Positions 8,467-16,982 of a stretch of DNA of 64,000 bases are shown here, one piece after another. Origin of the DNA: Pontibacter sp. HSC-14F20. Its GTDB lineage: Bacteria; Bacteroidota; Bacteroidia; Cytophagales; Hymenobacteraceae. The stretch is from the NCBI RefSeq assembly GCF_019599265.1, contig NZ_JAHZTC010000003.1, positions 1-64,000 on the forward strand, in the 5' to 3' direction. The notes under the pieces are model-generated. The model made no database searches, was not told where the DNA came from, and saw only the letters and a program-made list of their open reading frames with translations. The position numbers were made by a program, and so were the translations under genes. Each line of letters starts with the position of its first letter. The first letter of the stretch is position 1.

Positions 8467-10602
8467 TTAGTTCAGTGAAATGTAAGGCTTATCTGCTATA
8501 CCCATGGCTGTGGCCGCTGAGGTCAGCTGCTTCAGGGTGTTAATTGTGCCTTCATCAGCACTGCTCTGCATCATTTTCAGCAGGATGGCCGAAACACTCA
8601 GGTTGCGCACGTCGTCGGAGGTCATACCGAACTGGTTGATAAACTGTTGCAGGTTCTCGCGGAAATCCACGTGGCCGTTGGCGTTTGGCTGGAAGAAGGT
8701 ATCCTTCACGGTGTTCAGCACTTCGCTGTTGCTTACCAGGCGGTCCACCTGCTTGCCTTTGGTGATGGAGCCTACGATCTGGTCGAAGAACATGGTCTCG
8801 CCACCCACGATGTCGATCTTCGCTGACTTCAGCGCCTCAGAAATTACCTCGGCCTGTGAAGCGGCAATGTCTTTCTGGATGTTGATGTGTGCCAGTTCGA
8901 TGGCCTTGTCTTTCTCCAGACGCAACTTGAACTCTTCGTGCTCTTTGCCCACGCCATCCAGTTTGCGCATCGCTTCGGCTTTCTCTTCTATACCTTTGGC
9001 ATCTACAGTGAACTTCTCGCCTATTACACGGGCCTCTGCAAGTCCGCGCTTCTCTTCTGCAGTAGCCATATTTTCCACCACAGTTGCGTCGGCTATACCT
9101 TGCTCCTTGGTTACCTTGGCGGTTACCATACCCAGTTTCTCGTCAGCTTCGGCCTGCGCGTTGGCTTTGGCTTTGATCACCAGTGCTTCCGCTTCGCCTT
9201 CTTTCTGACGGGCATGCGCTTTGGCCTCCATCACCTGAGCTTCAGACAGGCCAATGGCGGCTGCCTGCGCTGCTTCGGCTTCTGCCATGGTCTTGATCGC
9301 CTGGGCACGGTTGTTCGAAGACACCTGCTCTGCCTCCGCATCGATCAGCAATTGCTTGGCGCGGAACTCCGCTGCCTGACGGGCTGCTTCGGCGCTCTTG
9401 ATCTCTTTCACCAGCGATTCTTCTGCTTCCCGCTCCGCGTTCTTGATTGCCACAGCTTTCACACGATCCGCTTCAGCGAAAGCCCTGGTGTCCTTGATCT
9501 TTTCTTCTTCTTCTACCACGGCTTTTTCCACGGTCACACGCTCGCGGATAATGCCCTGTATATTCTTGCGTTCTTCTTCAATGGCTTTCTCTTTCTCAAT
9601 CTGAGCAAGCGACACAATTCGTTCTTTTTCATTGGCCTCCAGCAAACGCGCCTGCTCCACACGCTCTGTTTCGATGGCGTCCGTGCGTTGCTTGCTGCGT
9701 TCTGCTACCAGTATCTGGCGGTCTTTGTTCTGCTCGGCAATCTTCACTTCTTCGTCGGTGGCGATGCGGGCTTTTTCTGCTTTCAGGCGCTCTTCGTGGC
9801 GCACTTTCTCCATCTCGGCAAACTCACGCGATTTGATGTTGGCAATCTCGCGCTTCTGCTTTTCTTCATTCTCCGCCAGTTGCTTTTCGAGTTCCAGAAT
9901 CGTCTCCTGCGCCTCCACGTCCTGCTTCTTGATCGTCTTCTGCTTTTCGCGCTCGATCAGGTTCGCCTGCACTTTCTGCTTGGCCGTCAGGTCGATGATC
10001 TTTTTGATACCCTCGGCATCGAGGATGTTGTTTTCGTTCAGGTGGGTCAGTGGGGTCTGCTCCAGGTAGTCGATCGCGCAATCATCCAGCACATAGCCGT
10101 TCAGGTCGGTACCGATCGTCTGTAGAATCTGGCGCTTGAAATCATCGCGGCTCTGGTACAGGTCCACGAAATCGAAATGCTTACCCACCGTCTTGAGTGC
10201 TTCCGAGAATTTGGCATCGAATAGACTCTCCAGCGCTGAATGATCCGAAGCGCGCTTACAGCCAATCGACTGCGCCACCTGTATCACATCTTCCGGCGTT
10301 TTGTTCACGCGCAAAAAGAAGTTCACCTTGATGTCGGCGCGCAGGTTGTCTTTACAGATCAATCCTTCGGAGCCTGTCCGGGAAATGACGATTGTTTTGA
10401 GGGTAATGTCCATCACCTCCAGTTTATGGATAACGGGCACGACAAAGATGCCGGAGAAAGACACTTTTGTGTCGCCCAGACCGGTACGCACCAGGGCTTC
10501 GCCTTGAATGGCCTTCTGGTACATTTTGATAACAAAGACTATTAAGCCAATGGCGAATACCGCCAGCATAATGACGATAGACAGGGATAAAGATTCTAAC
10601 AT
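8467..10602 (-). CDS. Flotillin / YqiK-like SPFH-domain membrane protein
   Basis: A 711-residue protein starting ATG at 10602. It has one N-terminal membrane helix (residues ~5-28), an SPFH/band-7 domain (~35-220, with VVPVIHKLEVMDIT), a very long Ala/Glu/Lys coiled coil (~220-580) typical of flotillins, and a helical tail. Flotillins form ring- or cage-like scaffolds on the inner membrane that organise microdomains. It is longer than E. coli YqiK, mainly in the coil and tail. It lies 5 bp downstream of the YqiJ-like gene, an operon arrangement also known from E. coli yqiJ-yqiK. Confidence in the family is high; its cargo is unknown. Confidence 0.93.
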   Translation of the reverse strand: MLESLSLSIVIMLAVFAIGLIVFVIKMYQKAIQGEALVRTGLGDTKVSFSGIFVVPVIHKLEVMDITLKTIVISRTGSEGLICKDNLRADIKVNFFLRVNKTPEDVIQVAQSIGCKRASDHSALESLFDAKFSEALKTVGKHFDFVDLYQSRDDFKRQILQTIGTDLNGYVLDDCAIDYLEQTPLTHLNENNILDAEGIKKIIDLTAKQKVQANLIEREKQKTIKKQDVEAQETILELEKQLAENEEKQKREIANIKSREFAEMEKVRHEERLKAEKARIATDEEVKIAEQNKDRQILVAERSKQRTDAIETERVEQARLLEANEKERIVSLAQIEKEKAIEEERKNIQGIIRERVTVEKAVVEEEEKIKDTRAFAEADRVKAVAIKNAEREAEESLVKEIKSAEAARQAAEFRAKQLLIDAEAEQVSSNNRAQAIKTMAEAEAAQAAAIGLSEAQVMEAKAHARQKEGEAEALVIKAKANAQAEADEKLGMVTAKVTKEQGIADATVVENMATAEEKRGLAEARVIGEKFTVDAKGIEEKAEAMRKLDGVGKEHEEFKLRLEKDKAIELAHINIQKDIAASQAEVISEALKSAKIDIVGGETMFFDQIVGSITKGKQVDRLVSNSEVLNTVKDTFFQPNANGHVDFRENLQQFINQFGMTSDDVRNLSVSAILLKMMQSSADEGTINTLKQLTSAATAMGIADKPYISLN

Positions 10603-10607
10603 GCGAA

Positions 10608-11234
10608 TTAAATGGTTTGGTAAGGTTCTATGAGGTAAAATTTGTTTTCAGCATTGTACTCGAGCACGAGCGCGGTCTCGCCTTTCTGCACAGCGGAGCC
10701 CTGGGTGGTTCTGACATTCAACAGGAGCGGCGCGCCGGCCGTCTTCACGGCGGCCTGGCCCAGCTCGTTGCCGTTGGCCGGCAAGGTAACCGTGCAGATC
10801 TGCCCGATGATAGCGGCAGCCGATTCGTGTTCTTTTTCCATGGCGGCAAACACACGCATGAAAGGCATGGTCAGGAATTTGGCCACAAAAAGTGCCGCGA
10901 TAAAGGACGGGATCAGGTATAGCCAGCCTAACCAGGTATAGCCATCGTTGAGGTAGTAATTGGCCAGGATTGAGATCGCCCAGAAAGGCAGCGCCAGGAA
11001 AGTGAGGAACACCATAAAGGGCACCTTACCCAGGTTGAAAAAGGCCAGTACGTTGTTGAGCCAGCTGACCGCCGACAGGCCATCTGCATCCACATCGGGT
11101 TCCACTTCTACGTCAAAAAAGTCGAGGTCCAGCAAGCCAAAGATCACGGCAAGCCAGTACAGCATGACAAAGACTAACAGGGCAGTTGGGAGGATGTTAA
11201 CGGCAGAAAAAGTAGCTTGTAAAAGTTCGTTCAT
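10608..11234 (-). CDS. YqiJ-like OB-fold membrane protein, flotillin partner
   Basis: About 208 residues from the ATG at 11234 (MNELLQATF); a second in-frame ATG at 11255 would add seven residues. The N-terminal half carries three hydrophobic segments. The C-terminal half is a small beta-rich domain with VTLPANGNELGQAAVKT and GETALVLEY, typical of the YqiJ/NfeD-type OB fold. In E. coli and many other bacteria such proteins are encoded just before a flotillin and assemble with it in the membrane. Here the stop codon is 5 bp from the flotillin start, so the two are almost certainly co-transcribed. Confidence 0.85.
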   Translation of the reverse strand: MNELLQATFSAVNILPTALLVFVMLYWLAVIFGLLDLDFFDVEVEPDVDADGLSAVSWLNNVLAFFNLGKVPFMVFLTFLALPFWAISILANYYLNDGYTWLGWLYLIPSFIAALFVAKFLTMPFMRVFAAMEKEHESAAAIIGQICTVTLPANGNELGQAAVKTAGAPLLLNVRTTQGSAVQKGETALVLEYNAENKFYLIEPYQTI

Positions 11235-11348
11235 AGGCAGAAGGAGGTATAACATATATGGTGCTATAAATATAAAAGAATATTCATAACAAAGCCTATA
11301 CTTTTTGTATTTGAAGCGCAGAAAAAATTAAAAATGCAGTCCTTCCAC

Positions 11349-11356
11349 TATCTTTG
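11349..11356 (+). promoter_or_regulatory. Possible -7 box of the CAT-like gene
   Basis: TATCTTTG matches the Bacteroidota -7 consensus TAnnTTTG and lies 50 bp before the ATG at 11406. I do not see a convincing -33 TTG at the right distance, so this is a weak call. Confidence 0.3.
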
Positions 11357-11405
11357 TGCTCTCATTTACAAATGGCAGATTGCTTAAAGTCTGCCCTGCT
11401 ACTAC

Positions 11406-12053
11406 ATGCAAAGCCGCTACAGCAAAGAAATTAAACCAATTGAAGGATGGGAACGCGAAGAGACATTCCGGTTTTTCAGCACCTTCACCCAGCCGTTTTT
11501 TAATGTACACACAGAAGTTGATATCACACCGCTATACCGGTATTGTAAACAGCACGGCCTATCGGTTTCGCTGGCCTACATGCATGCCACCGTGCAGGCT
11601 GCCCGTCAGGTAGAGAACTTCCTGCTGCGCATCGAAAACGGACAGGTGATCAGGTATAGCGGACTGGATCTGTCTACTACCATTCTCAAAGACAACAAGC
11701 AGATCGCCTTTACCCATTTCCCTTTCCACGAAAAACTGGAGGATTTTTGCGCTGAAGGTGCCCGTATCATGGCAGCCGTAAAGCAAAGCAACAAACTGTT
11801 CAATGGCCATCAGGGTGCAGACCTGCTGCACATGACCACGCTGCCCTGGTTCACTTTTAAAGGGATGGAGCATGCGTTCTCGACCGGCCACGAAGATCCG
11901 GGCGTACCCAGGATTGGCTATGGCAAACTGGAAATGCGTGGCGACAAGGTATACCTGCCCATCAGCATAGGATTGCACCACGCGTTGGCCGATGGCTACC
12001 ACATACACTTGTTCATGGAGGAATTGGAACAGGTGATAAATAGCTTTTCGTAG
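11406..12053 (+). CDS. CatA-like chloramphenicol acetyltransferase family protein
   Basis: A 215-residue protein, the usual length for type A chloramphenicol acetyltransferases. The catalytic segment HHALADGYH lies near residue 190, corresponding to the family HHAVCDGFH in which the first or second His is the general base; the motif is complete apart from conservative changes. It would be a cytoplasmic trimer transferring acetyl from acetyl-CoA to a hydroxyl group. Chromosomal homologues are common in Bacteroidota and often do not confer strong resistance, so the true acceptor is uncertain. It is a single gene with no resistance or mobile genes nearby. Confidence 0.85.
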   Translation: MQSRYSKEIKPIEGWEREETFRFFSTFTQPFFNVHTEVDITPLYRYCKQHGLSVSLAYMHATVQAARQVENFLLRIENGQVIRYSGLDLSTTILKDNKQIAFTHFPFHEKLEDFCAEGARIMAAVKQSNKLFNGHQGADLLHMTTLPWFTFKGMEHAFSTGHEDPGVPRIGYGKLEMRGDKVYLPISIGLHHALADGYHIHLFMEELEQVINSFS

Positions 12054-12148
12054 TAGAAAACGATGTATTAATTAGGCTATACCTGGCAAGGTATCGGGAG
12101 CTACCGATGTCCCATCGTTTTTCGTAAATTTATCTTGCCGTATATAGT

Positions 12149-12163
12149 GATAACCAATATATT
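12149..12163 (+). promoter_or_regulatory. 15-bp element shared with the TonB receptor promoter region
   Basis: GATAACCAATATATT lies 57-71 bp upstream of the KAS III start. Its 12154-12165 part, CCAATATATTGG, is a perfect palindrome. The same 15 bases occur in the same orientation relative to the gene 64-78 bp upstream of the TonB receptor (16726-16740). This suggests a common regulator, but a chance match cannot be excluded. Confidence 0.35.
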
Positions 12164-12219
12164 GGGTGGCAGTTGGGGCTTAATCCCGACTGAATTTTCT
12201 TACCTTTTAATCTACCAAT

Positions 12220-13293
12220 ATGTGGCGATCCGTTATCACTGGCACCGGCAGTTATATTCCGACAGAAGTAAAAACCAACAAGGATTTTACCTCTCATAAT
12301 TTTTACACAGACCAGCACGTCCCGATCGGGGTTTGCCCTCATGTGGTGGTCGAGAAGTTTCAGAAAATAACAGGTATAGCCGAGCGCCGCTACGTAGCCT
12401 CTCACCTCACTACCTCCGACATCGCGACCCTGGCTGCTGAAGAGGCCATCCGCAGCAGCGGCATCGACCCCGAAACGCTGGACATGATCATCGTGGCGCA
12501 CAACTTTGGCAATGTGCTAGAAGGCACGATACAGTCCGACGCCGTGCCTGCACTGGCCAGTCGCGTGAAACACAACCTCAAGATCAAGAGTCCGAATTGC
12601 GTGGCCTACGACATCCTGTTTGGCTGTCCGGGTTGGGTGCAGGGGATGATCCAGGCCGAAGCGTTTTTTAAGGCAGGTATGGCGAAGAAGGCGCTTGTGA
12701 TCGGAGCTGAAACCCTCTCCCGCGTCATCGATCAGTACGACCGCGATAGTATGATCTTTAGTGATGGCGCCGGCGCTTCTGTAGTAGAATACCAGAAAGT
12801 GCCGGAGGACGGCAGTGGTATACTGGCCAGTTGCGCCCGTAGCCATAGTGTGGAGGAGGCCTATTATATCAACATGAACAAGTCTTACATGCCGGACGGC
12901 GACCCACGGGTGCGCTACATCAAAATGAAGGGCCGCAAGGTATACGAGTATGCCATCAAACTGGTACCGGAGGCCATGAAGGAATGCCTGGATATGTGCG
13001 GCGTGGACATCAGTGACGTGAAAAAAGTGTTCATCCACCAGGCCAACGAAAAAATGGACGAAGGCATGATACAGGCGCTTTTCAAACTTTACGGCCGTCG
13101 CGACATTCCGGAAGATATCATGCCGATGAGTATCCACTACCTTGGCAACAGCTCCGTTGCCACCGTGCCTACGCTTTACGACATTGTGCGCAGAGGTCAG
13201 GATGAGAAGCACGAGTTACATGAAGGCGATATTATTCTGTTTGCTTCGGTGGGAGCAGGTATGAACATCAACGCGATTTGCTACCGGGTATAG
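12220..13293 (+). CDS. 3-oxoacyl-ACP synthase III (KAS III, FabH-like)
   Basis: A 357-residue thiolase-fold enzyme with the complete KAS III triad: Cys136 in FGCPGW, His273 in FIHQAN and Asn310 in YLGNSS. KAS III enzymes condense an acyl-CoA with malonyl-ACP. This sequence is the longer type found beside the housekeeping FabH in Bacteroidota, so it may serve specialised lipid or aryl-polyene-like synthesis, or hydrocarbon head-to-head condensation, rather than primary initiation. No ACP or other fatty-acid gene is adjacent. The stop codon TAG is formed by the window's GGTATAG motif. The start is ATG at 12220. Confidence 0.85.
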   Translation: MWRSVITGTGSYIPTEVKTNKDFTSHNFYTDQHVPIGVCPHVVVEKFQKITGIAERRYVASHLTTSDIATLAAEEAIRSSGIDPETLDMIIVAHNFGNVLEGTIQSDAVPALASRVKHNLKIKSPNCVAYDILFGCPGWVQGMIQAEAFFKAGMAKKALVIGAETLSRVIDQYDRDSMIFSDGAGASVVEYQKVPEDGSGILASCARSHSVEEAYYINMNKSYMPDGDPRVRYIKMKGRKVYEYAIKLVPEAMKECLDMCGVDISDVKKVFIHQANEKMDEGMIQALFKLYGRRDIPEDIMPMSIHYLGNSSVATVPTLYDIVRRGQDEKHELHEGDIILFASVGAGMNINAICYRV

Positions 13294-13312
13294 TCTAAGC
13301 TTCTAAATCTTA

Positions 13313-13356
13313 AAAAAATGAAGGCCTCACTACTTTTAGTAAGGCCTTCATTTTTT
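13313..13356. terminator. Bidirectional hairpin terminator
   Basis: A 15-bp stem of A6TGAAGGCCT type (13313-13327 with 13342-13356) ends in T-runs on both strands. It sits between the convergent KAS III and Mut7-C genes. Confidence 0.8.
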
Positions 13357-13362
13357 ATTCGG

Positions 13363-14088
13363 CTATACCTCTTTTATTCGCTGGATCAACTCCTGCATCC
13401 GCTCATAATGCGAGCCTTTCCAGTAAACCCGTCTGCATTGCTGGCACTGGTAAAACTCGTCGAAGTATACCTTGGTTTTAGGCGGGATTTGCTCCAGCAC
13501 GTCCCGTTTCTCGACCGGCACAATGTGGCCGTTGCAAACCATACAGCGGGTAAAAGGCTGGAAATGACCTGCTAACTTATACCTGCTGATCACTTCCTGC
13601 AATTGCTCTTCGGTTTGCTGGGAGCGCAGCCAGTAGCCGGCAGGTATAGCCTTGTGCTTGAGCAAGTTCACATCCCGCGTGAGCAGAATCCGTTGCTCTT
13701 CACTGGAGATCTGAACAAGTTCCGGATCATGCAGTTGCTGCTCGTATACCGTGTCGAAACCCAACATGCGTAAATAACGGGCCAGCGAGCCGAGGTGCAC
13801 ATCCAGCACGAAACGTGGCTCCGCTATACCTGGCAGCAGTTCCGCCTCCCCTCCTTCGTATGAATATACTTCCACCTGATCACCTGCCTGAATCCGCTGG
13901 CTAAAACTTAATTCTTCCCCATTTACCAACACGTTTTTCACCTCAAGATGCGGCACGCCCATCGCCTCGATCATGTCTTTTACTGTCTGGTGCTCTGCGA
14001 AGGTATAGAAGATGGCAGTATGCCGCTGGCGGGGCCGCAAAAAGTCTTTCAGGGAGTCGTGAAACCGGAAAGTAGCGGTATAGGACAT
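13363..14088 (-). CDS. Mut7-C family RNase with N-terminal ubiquitin-like domain and zinc ribbon
   Basis: A 241-residue protein from the ATG at 14088. A longer frame reaches 14160 but would run through the terminator of the next gene, so I reject it. Residues 1-85 form a ubiquitin-like/ThiS-like domain (GDQVEVYSYEGG). Residues 90-165 match the Mut7-C PIN-type RNase domain (FVLDVHLGSLARYLRMLGFD, LLTRDVNLL), with its acidic residues in place. The C-terminus carries two Cys pairs (CMVC and CQQC), a zinc ribbon. This domain order is a known architecture; it presumably acts on RNA in the cytoplasm, with unknown substrate. It is a single gene ending at a shared bidirectional terminator. Confidence 0.85.
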   Translation of the reverse strand: MSYTATFRFHDSLKDFLRPRQRHTAIFYTFAEHQTVKDMIEAMGVPHLEVKNVLVNGEELSFSQRIQAGDQVEVYSYEGGEAELLPGIAEPRFVLDVHLGSLARYLRMLGFDTVYEQQLHDPELVQISSEEQRILLTRDVNLLKHKAIPAGYWLRSQQTEEQLQEVISRYKLAGHFQPFTRCMVCNGHIVPVEKRDVLEQIPPKTKVYFDEFYQCQQCRRVYWKGSHYERMQELIQRIKEV

Positions 14089-14126
14089 GGGCACAAGGTA
14101 TAACCAAGGTATACGCACCAAAAATA

Positions 14127-14155
14127 AAAGCGCCCAGGCAAAACCCGGGCGCTTT
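14127..14155 (-). terminator. Terminator of the TonB receptor gene
   Basis: A GC-rich 9-bp stem (14127-14135 with 14147-14155, AAAGCGCCC arm) is followed on the minus strand by TTTTATTTTT. It lies about 40 bp after the receptor stop codon. Confidence 0.75.
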
Positions 14156-14193
14156 ATCAATTAACAAAAACCAGTCTTTACACTTTCACAAAC

Positions 14194-16662
14194 TTAATTC
14201 GCTCTTCTTGTTTCCTCTTCGGCACTACCGGTGCGGCGGCGCGACGGACCAGACTGCGCCTGCCCGAAACGGTAGTTGAAGCTCAGGGTCGCCACCTGCG
14301 TGTCGCGGCGCTGGTAGAAATTCTCTTCGTAGCGGGCCAGAGCGGTATAGCCGTTGGCTTTGTTGGTATAGAACACATCCGATACATTCAGCTTCAAACT
14401 TGCTTTTCTGTCCCAGAACTGCTTTTGCACGCCCACCGACATAAACCATAGCGGGTCAACTTCCAGGAAGCCATATACCTCCCGGCTGCGGTACACACCC
14501 ACCAGTTCTGCTGACCAGTCGTTTGGCAGCTTGATCGTGTTGTTAGAGTTCAGGTTAAAGGTCGGGGTGCCGTTGCTCAGATCAGTGTCGGCCACAAAGC
14601 CCTTATAATGACCATAGTAAAGGGTGCCGTTGTTCACGCTGTTGAACCAGTTTCCAATCGAGAAGGGAGCTGTAACGGTTAAGCCGTAATAATCGAGCGA
14701 AGCTAGGTTGCGGAAGGTTTGCACTACCAGCTTCTCCCCTTCTTCGGCAGGCGAGAGCACCTGCACCATCACATCGGTGGTGCGGCTGTAGCTGAGCTTG
14801 GTGATGAAGCGCTGATCCAAAGTATGGGTCAGCTCGAAGGAATAGGACAGCTCTGGTTTCAGGAAGGGATTGCCAGCCGAGTAAGTGCTTGGGTCCAGAA
14901 AGTTCTTGAAGGGATTGAGCTGGTTGTAAGACGGACGGTTGATACGGCGGCTCACCGACATGCCCAGGTCATGCTTCTTATTCAGGCTGTAGTTAACGGC
15001 TGCACTCGGAAACAACTGGGTATAGTTGCGGTCAAATTTCTGCCCGTCGGTCAACTGCCTGCCCTTCGCGTTGGTGTTTTCCAGACGAAGTCCCAGTTGC
15101 AGCCCTGTCTTTTTCCACTTCTTGTTCGCATTCACATAGGCAGCGTTGATGTTCTCGTCATACAGAAAATGATTGCTTTTATCAGTGTCCAGTTCATTGC
15201 CGCCGTTGCTTCGGTCGTAGAATTCCAGGTCGTTGTCGGCCGTTACCAGACTGCTTTTTAAACCGGCTTCCAAATTCCCTCCTATACCTGCCAGGGGCTG
15301 ACGATAATCGGCGCGGGCAGACTTGATAGTCAGGTCACCGTCCAACGTGCCGTAGAGCAGGTAAGGGTCACGGATCTGCTCGTTGCTCAGGTTATAGTAG
15401 TTGGTGGTGAAGTTCTGCTCGTCGGTGTTACGGTACGCTATGTAGTCCACATCAGCGGTGATCTCACGGCCCAGGCTGTCAATCGTGTGCTTCAGGTTAA
15501 AGTTGTAGGCCTGATTGCGACGACCGTGCTCCACATCGGCGCCCGTCACAAAAGAGGATTCTGCCTGCCCGCCTGCATTGATCACACTGGAACGGTTGTT
15601 TGTGCCACGGTCAACATCCGAGACAAAGCCACTGGCTATCACACCCAGCACCGTTTTAGGCGACAGGAAGTAATCGGCCCCTACCCTGCCGCTGTGGTTA
15701 TTTATCGTAAAATCGAACCTGTTCTGCTGGTCGTAAGCACCAATAAAAGCCCCGTTTTCGTCCAGGAAGCGGCGGTAGATGTCCAGGTCGTTGAAGTCTT
15801 TGCGCAGCACATAGTTGTAGCTGCCGAAGAGGTTGAATTTTTTGGTGCGGTGGTTCAGCTGCACCCCTTGGTTCGATTTGGCGAAGCGACCTTGTCCGTA
15901 AGAAGCGCTGAACGTGCCGTTGGTGCCCAGGCTTTTGCCGCGTTTCAGGCGGATGTCGATAATACCCGAGTTGCCGGCCGCATCGTACTTGGCCGACGGA
16001 TTGGTAATCAGCTCGATCTTCTCCACGCTATTAGCAGACATACCACGCAGCATATTGGCCAGTTCCGAGCCCGACATGGGCACCGGTTTTCCGTCCACCA
16101 TCACGATCACACCCTGGCGACCGCGCATGCTGATATTGTCATTCTGGTCGATCACCACGCCTGGCGCCTTCTCCAGCACTTCAAGTGCCGTGTTGCCCGC
16201 CGACACAATGCTGTTCTCCACGTTCAACACTGTTTTGTCGAGGTGTTGCTCTATCAGCGGCTTCTGTGTTTCGATCACTACTTCCTTCAACGCCGTGGCT
16301 GACTGGCTCATCAGGATTGGGTTTAGCTTGAGCGCCTCTGCTTCAGCGTTTACGTTCACTTCCATGGCCTTTGATTTGCCGAAACCGACCATGCTGGCCA
16401 CCACCCTATACCTGCCCACAGCTATACCTTCAAACAGGAAGGCGCCGCTTTCATCGGACAGCGTACCCTTTACGAGTGAGGAGTCAGCTGCTTTGAGCAG
16501 GAGTACGTTAGCATAACCCATCGGCTTGTGCGTAGTTTCCATCACCTTGCCCGCGATTGTGGCCTGCTGCGCCGAAACGGAAGTGCAGACAAAAAGAAAA
16601 AACAGCAGAAGCAGACATACCTTGTCACTGTGTTGAGACTGGAGAGATAGAGAATTTTTCAT
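14194..16662 (-). CDS. TonB-dependent receptor, beta-barrel family with carboxypeptidase-like N-domain
   Basis: An 822-residue outer-membrane protein. A signal peptide with a hydrophobic core ends at SVSAQQ (about residue 32). A carboxypeptidase-D regulatory-like beta domain follows (~33-115), then a TonB plug (~120-225, EKAPGVVIDQ, GVIVMVDGKPV, SAKYDAAGNSGIIDI) and a large barrel to the end (FNYRFGQ). It has a short Arg/Glu-rich C-terminal tail. The substrate is unknown: there is no SusD or siderophore gene nearby, and this barrel group ('outer membrane beta-barrel family') often occurs alone. Two regulatory-looking elements lie upstream at 16726-16740 and 16786-16819. Confidence 0.9.
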   Translation of the reverse strand: MKNSLSLQSQHSDKVCLLLLFFLFVCTSVSAQQATIAGKVMETTHKPMGYANVLLLKAADSSLVKGTLSDESGAFLFEGIAVGRYRVVASMVGFGKSKAMEVNVNAEAEALKLNPILMSQSATALKEVVIETQKPLIEQHLDKTVLNVENSIVSAGNTALEVLEKAPGVVIDQNDNISMRGRQGVIVMVDGKPVPMSGSELANMLRGMSANSVEKIELITNPSAKYDAAGNSGIIDIRLKRGKSLGTNGTFSASYGQGRFAKSNQGVQLNHRTKKFNLFGSYNYVLRKDFNDLDIYRRFLDENGAFIGAYDQQNRFDFTINNHSGRVGADYFLSPKTVLGVIASGFVSDVDRGTNNRSSVINAGGQAESSFVTGADVEHGRRNQAYNFNLKHTIDSLGREITADVDYIAYRNTDEQNFTTNYYNLSNEQIRDPYLLYGTLDGDLTIKSARADYRQPLAGIGGNLEAGLKSSLVTADNDLEFYDRSNGGNELDTDKSNHFLYDENINAAYVNANKKWKKTGLQLGLRLENTNAKGRQLTDGQKFDRNYTQLFPSAAVNYSLNKKHDLGMSVSRRINRPSYNQLNPFKNFLDPSTYSAGNPFLKPELSYSFELTHTLDQRFITKLSYSRTTDVMVQVLSPAEEGEKLVVQTFRNLASLDYYGLTVTAPFSIGNWFNSVNNGTLYYGHYKGFVADTDLSNGTPTFNLNSNNTIKLPNDWSAELVGVYRSREVYGFLEVDPLWFMSVGVQKQFWDRKASLKLNVSDVFYTNKANGYTALARYEENFYQRRDTQVATLSFNYRFGQAQSGPSRRRTGSAEEETRRAN

Positions 16663-16725
16663 GTGCGCTCAGTATTTATTTTCCATAGTTTGATTTTGCT
16701 TATTCTAATTGTGTGCCAGCTACAT

Positions 16726-16740
16726 AATATATTGGTTATC
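16726..16740 (-). promoter_or_regulatory. 15-bp element shared with the KAS III upstream region
   Basis: Read on the minus strand this is GATAACCAATATATT, 64-78 bp upstream of the receptor ATG. It is identical, and similarly placed and oriented, to 12149-12163 upstream of KAS III. Confidence 0.35.
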
Positions 16741-16785
16741 TGATCCTTAAATAATTTTTTAAACCTTTTACTATCTTCTGAAGTG

Positions 16786-16819
16786 TCTGAAAATGAACAC
16801 CCTGTTCTGAATTTGAACA
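16786..16819. promoter_or_regulatory. Two 14-bp direct repeats, 20-bp period, upstream of the TonB receptor
   Basis: TCTGAAAATGAACA (16786-16799) and TCTGAATTTGAACA (16806-16819) differ only in the central two bases and start 20 bp apart, about two helical turns. This spacing is what response regulators of the LytTR or similar type use for tandem binding. The pair lies 124-157 bp upstream of the receptor start and 164-197 bp upstream of the divergent permease. The rest of the 16663-16982 gap holds nothing else I can support. Confidence 0.5.
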
Positions 16820-16982
16820 CACCCTGGCAGCAGGTATAAGCAATAGAGAGAGGAGATAGCATGAGGGTTGCTTTGAGGCAGGAAAAATCAAGCGAAGAAG
16901 CATGACTTTAACATATTTTTAACGCTTGACCGTATAAATTGCCTAATATTAAACTGCCATCCTTTATAACCCAGATCCGAGC

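Noticed and set aside
8887-10125. Long plus-strand frame opposite the flotillin gene
   Set aside because: It is the mirror of the coiled-coil codons (GAA/GCC/AAG-rich) of the flotillin gene and encodes a His/Phe/Leu-rich string with no domain.
15487-16302. Plus-strand frame opposite the TonB receptor
   Set aside because: Shadow of a well-supported beta-barrel gene; composition is typical of antisense reading of barrel codons.
16659-16862. Minus-strand frame reaching into the TonB receptor start region
   Set aside because: It has no recognisable content and overlaps the regulatory repeats and the receptor start codon region.
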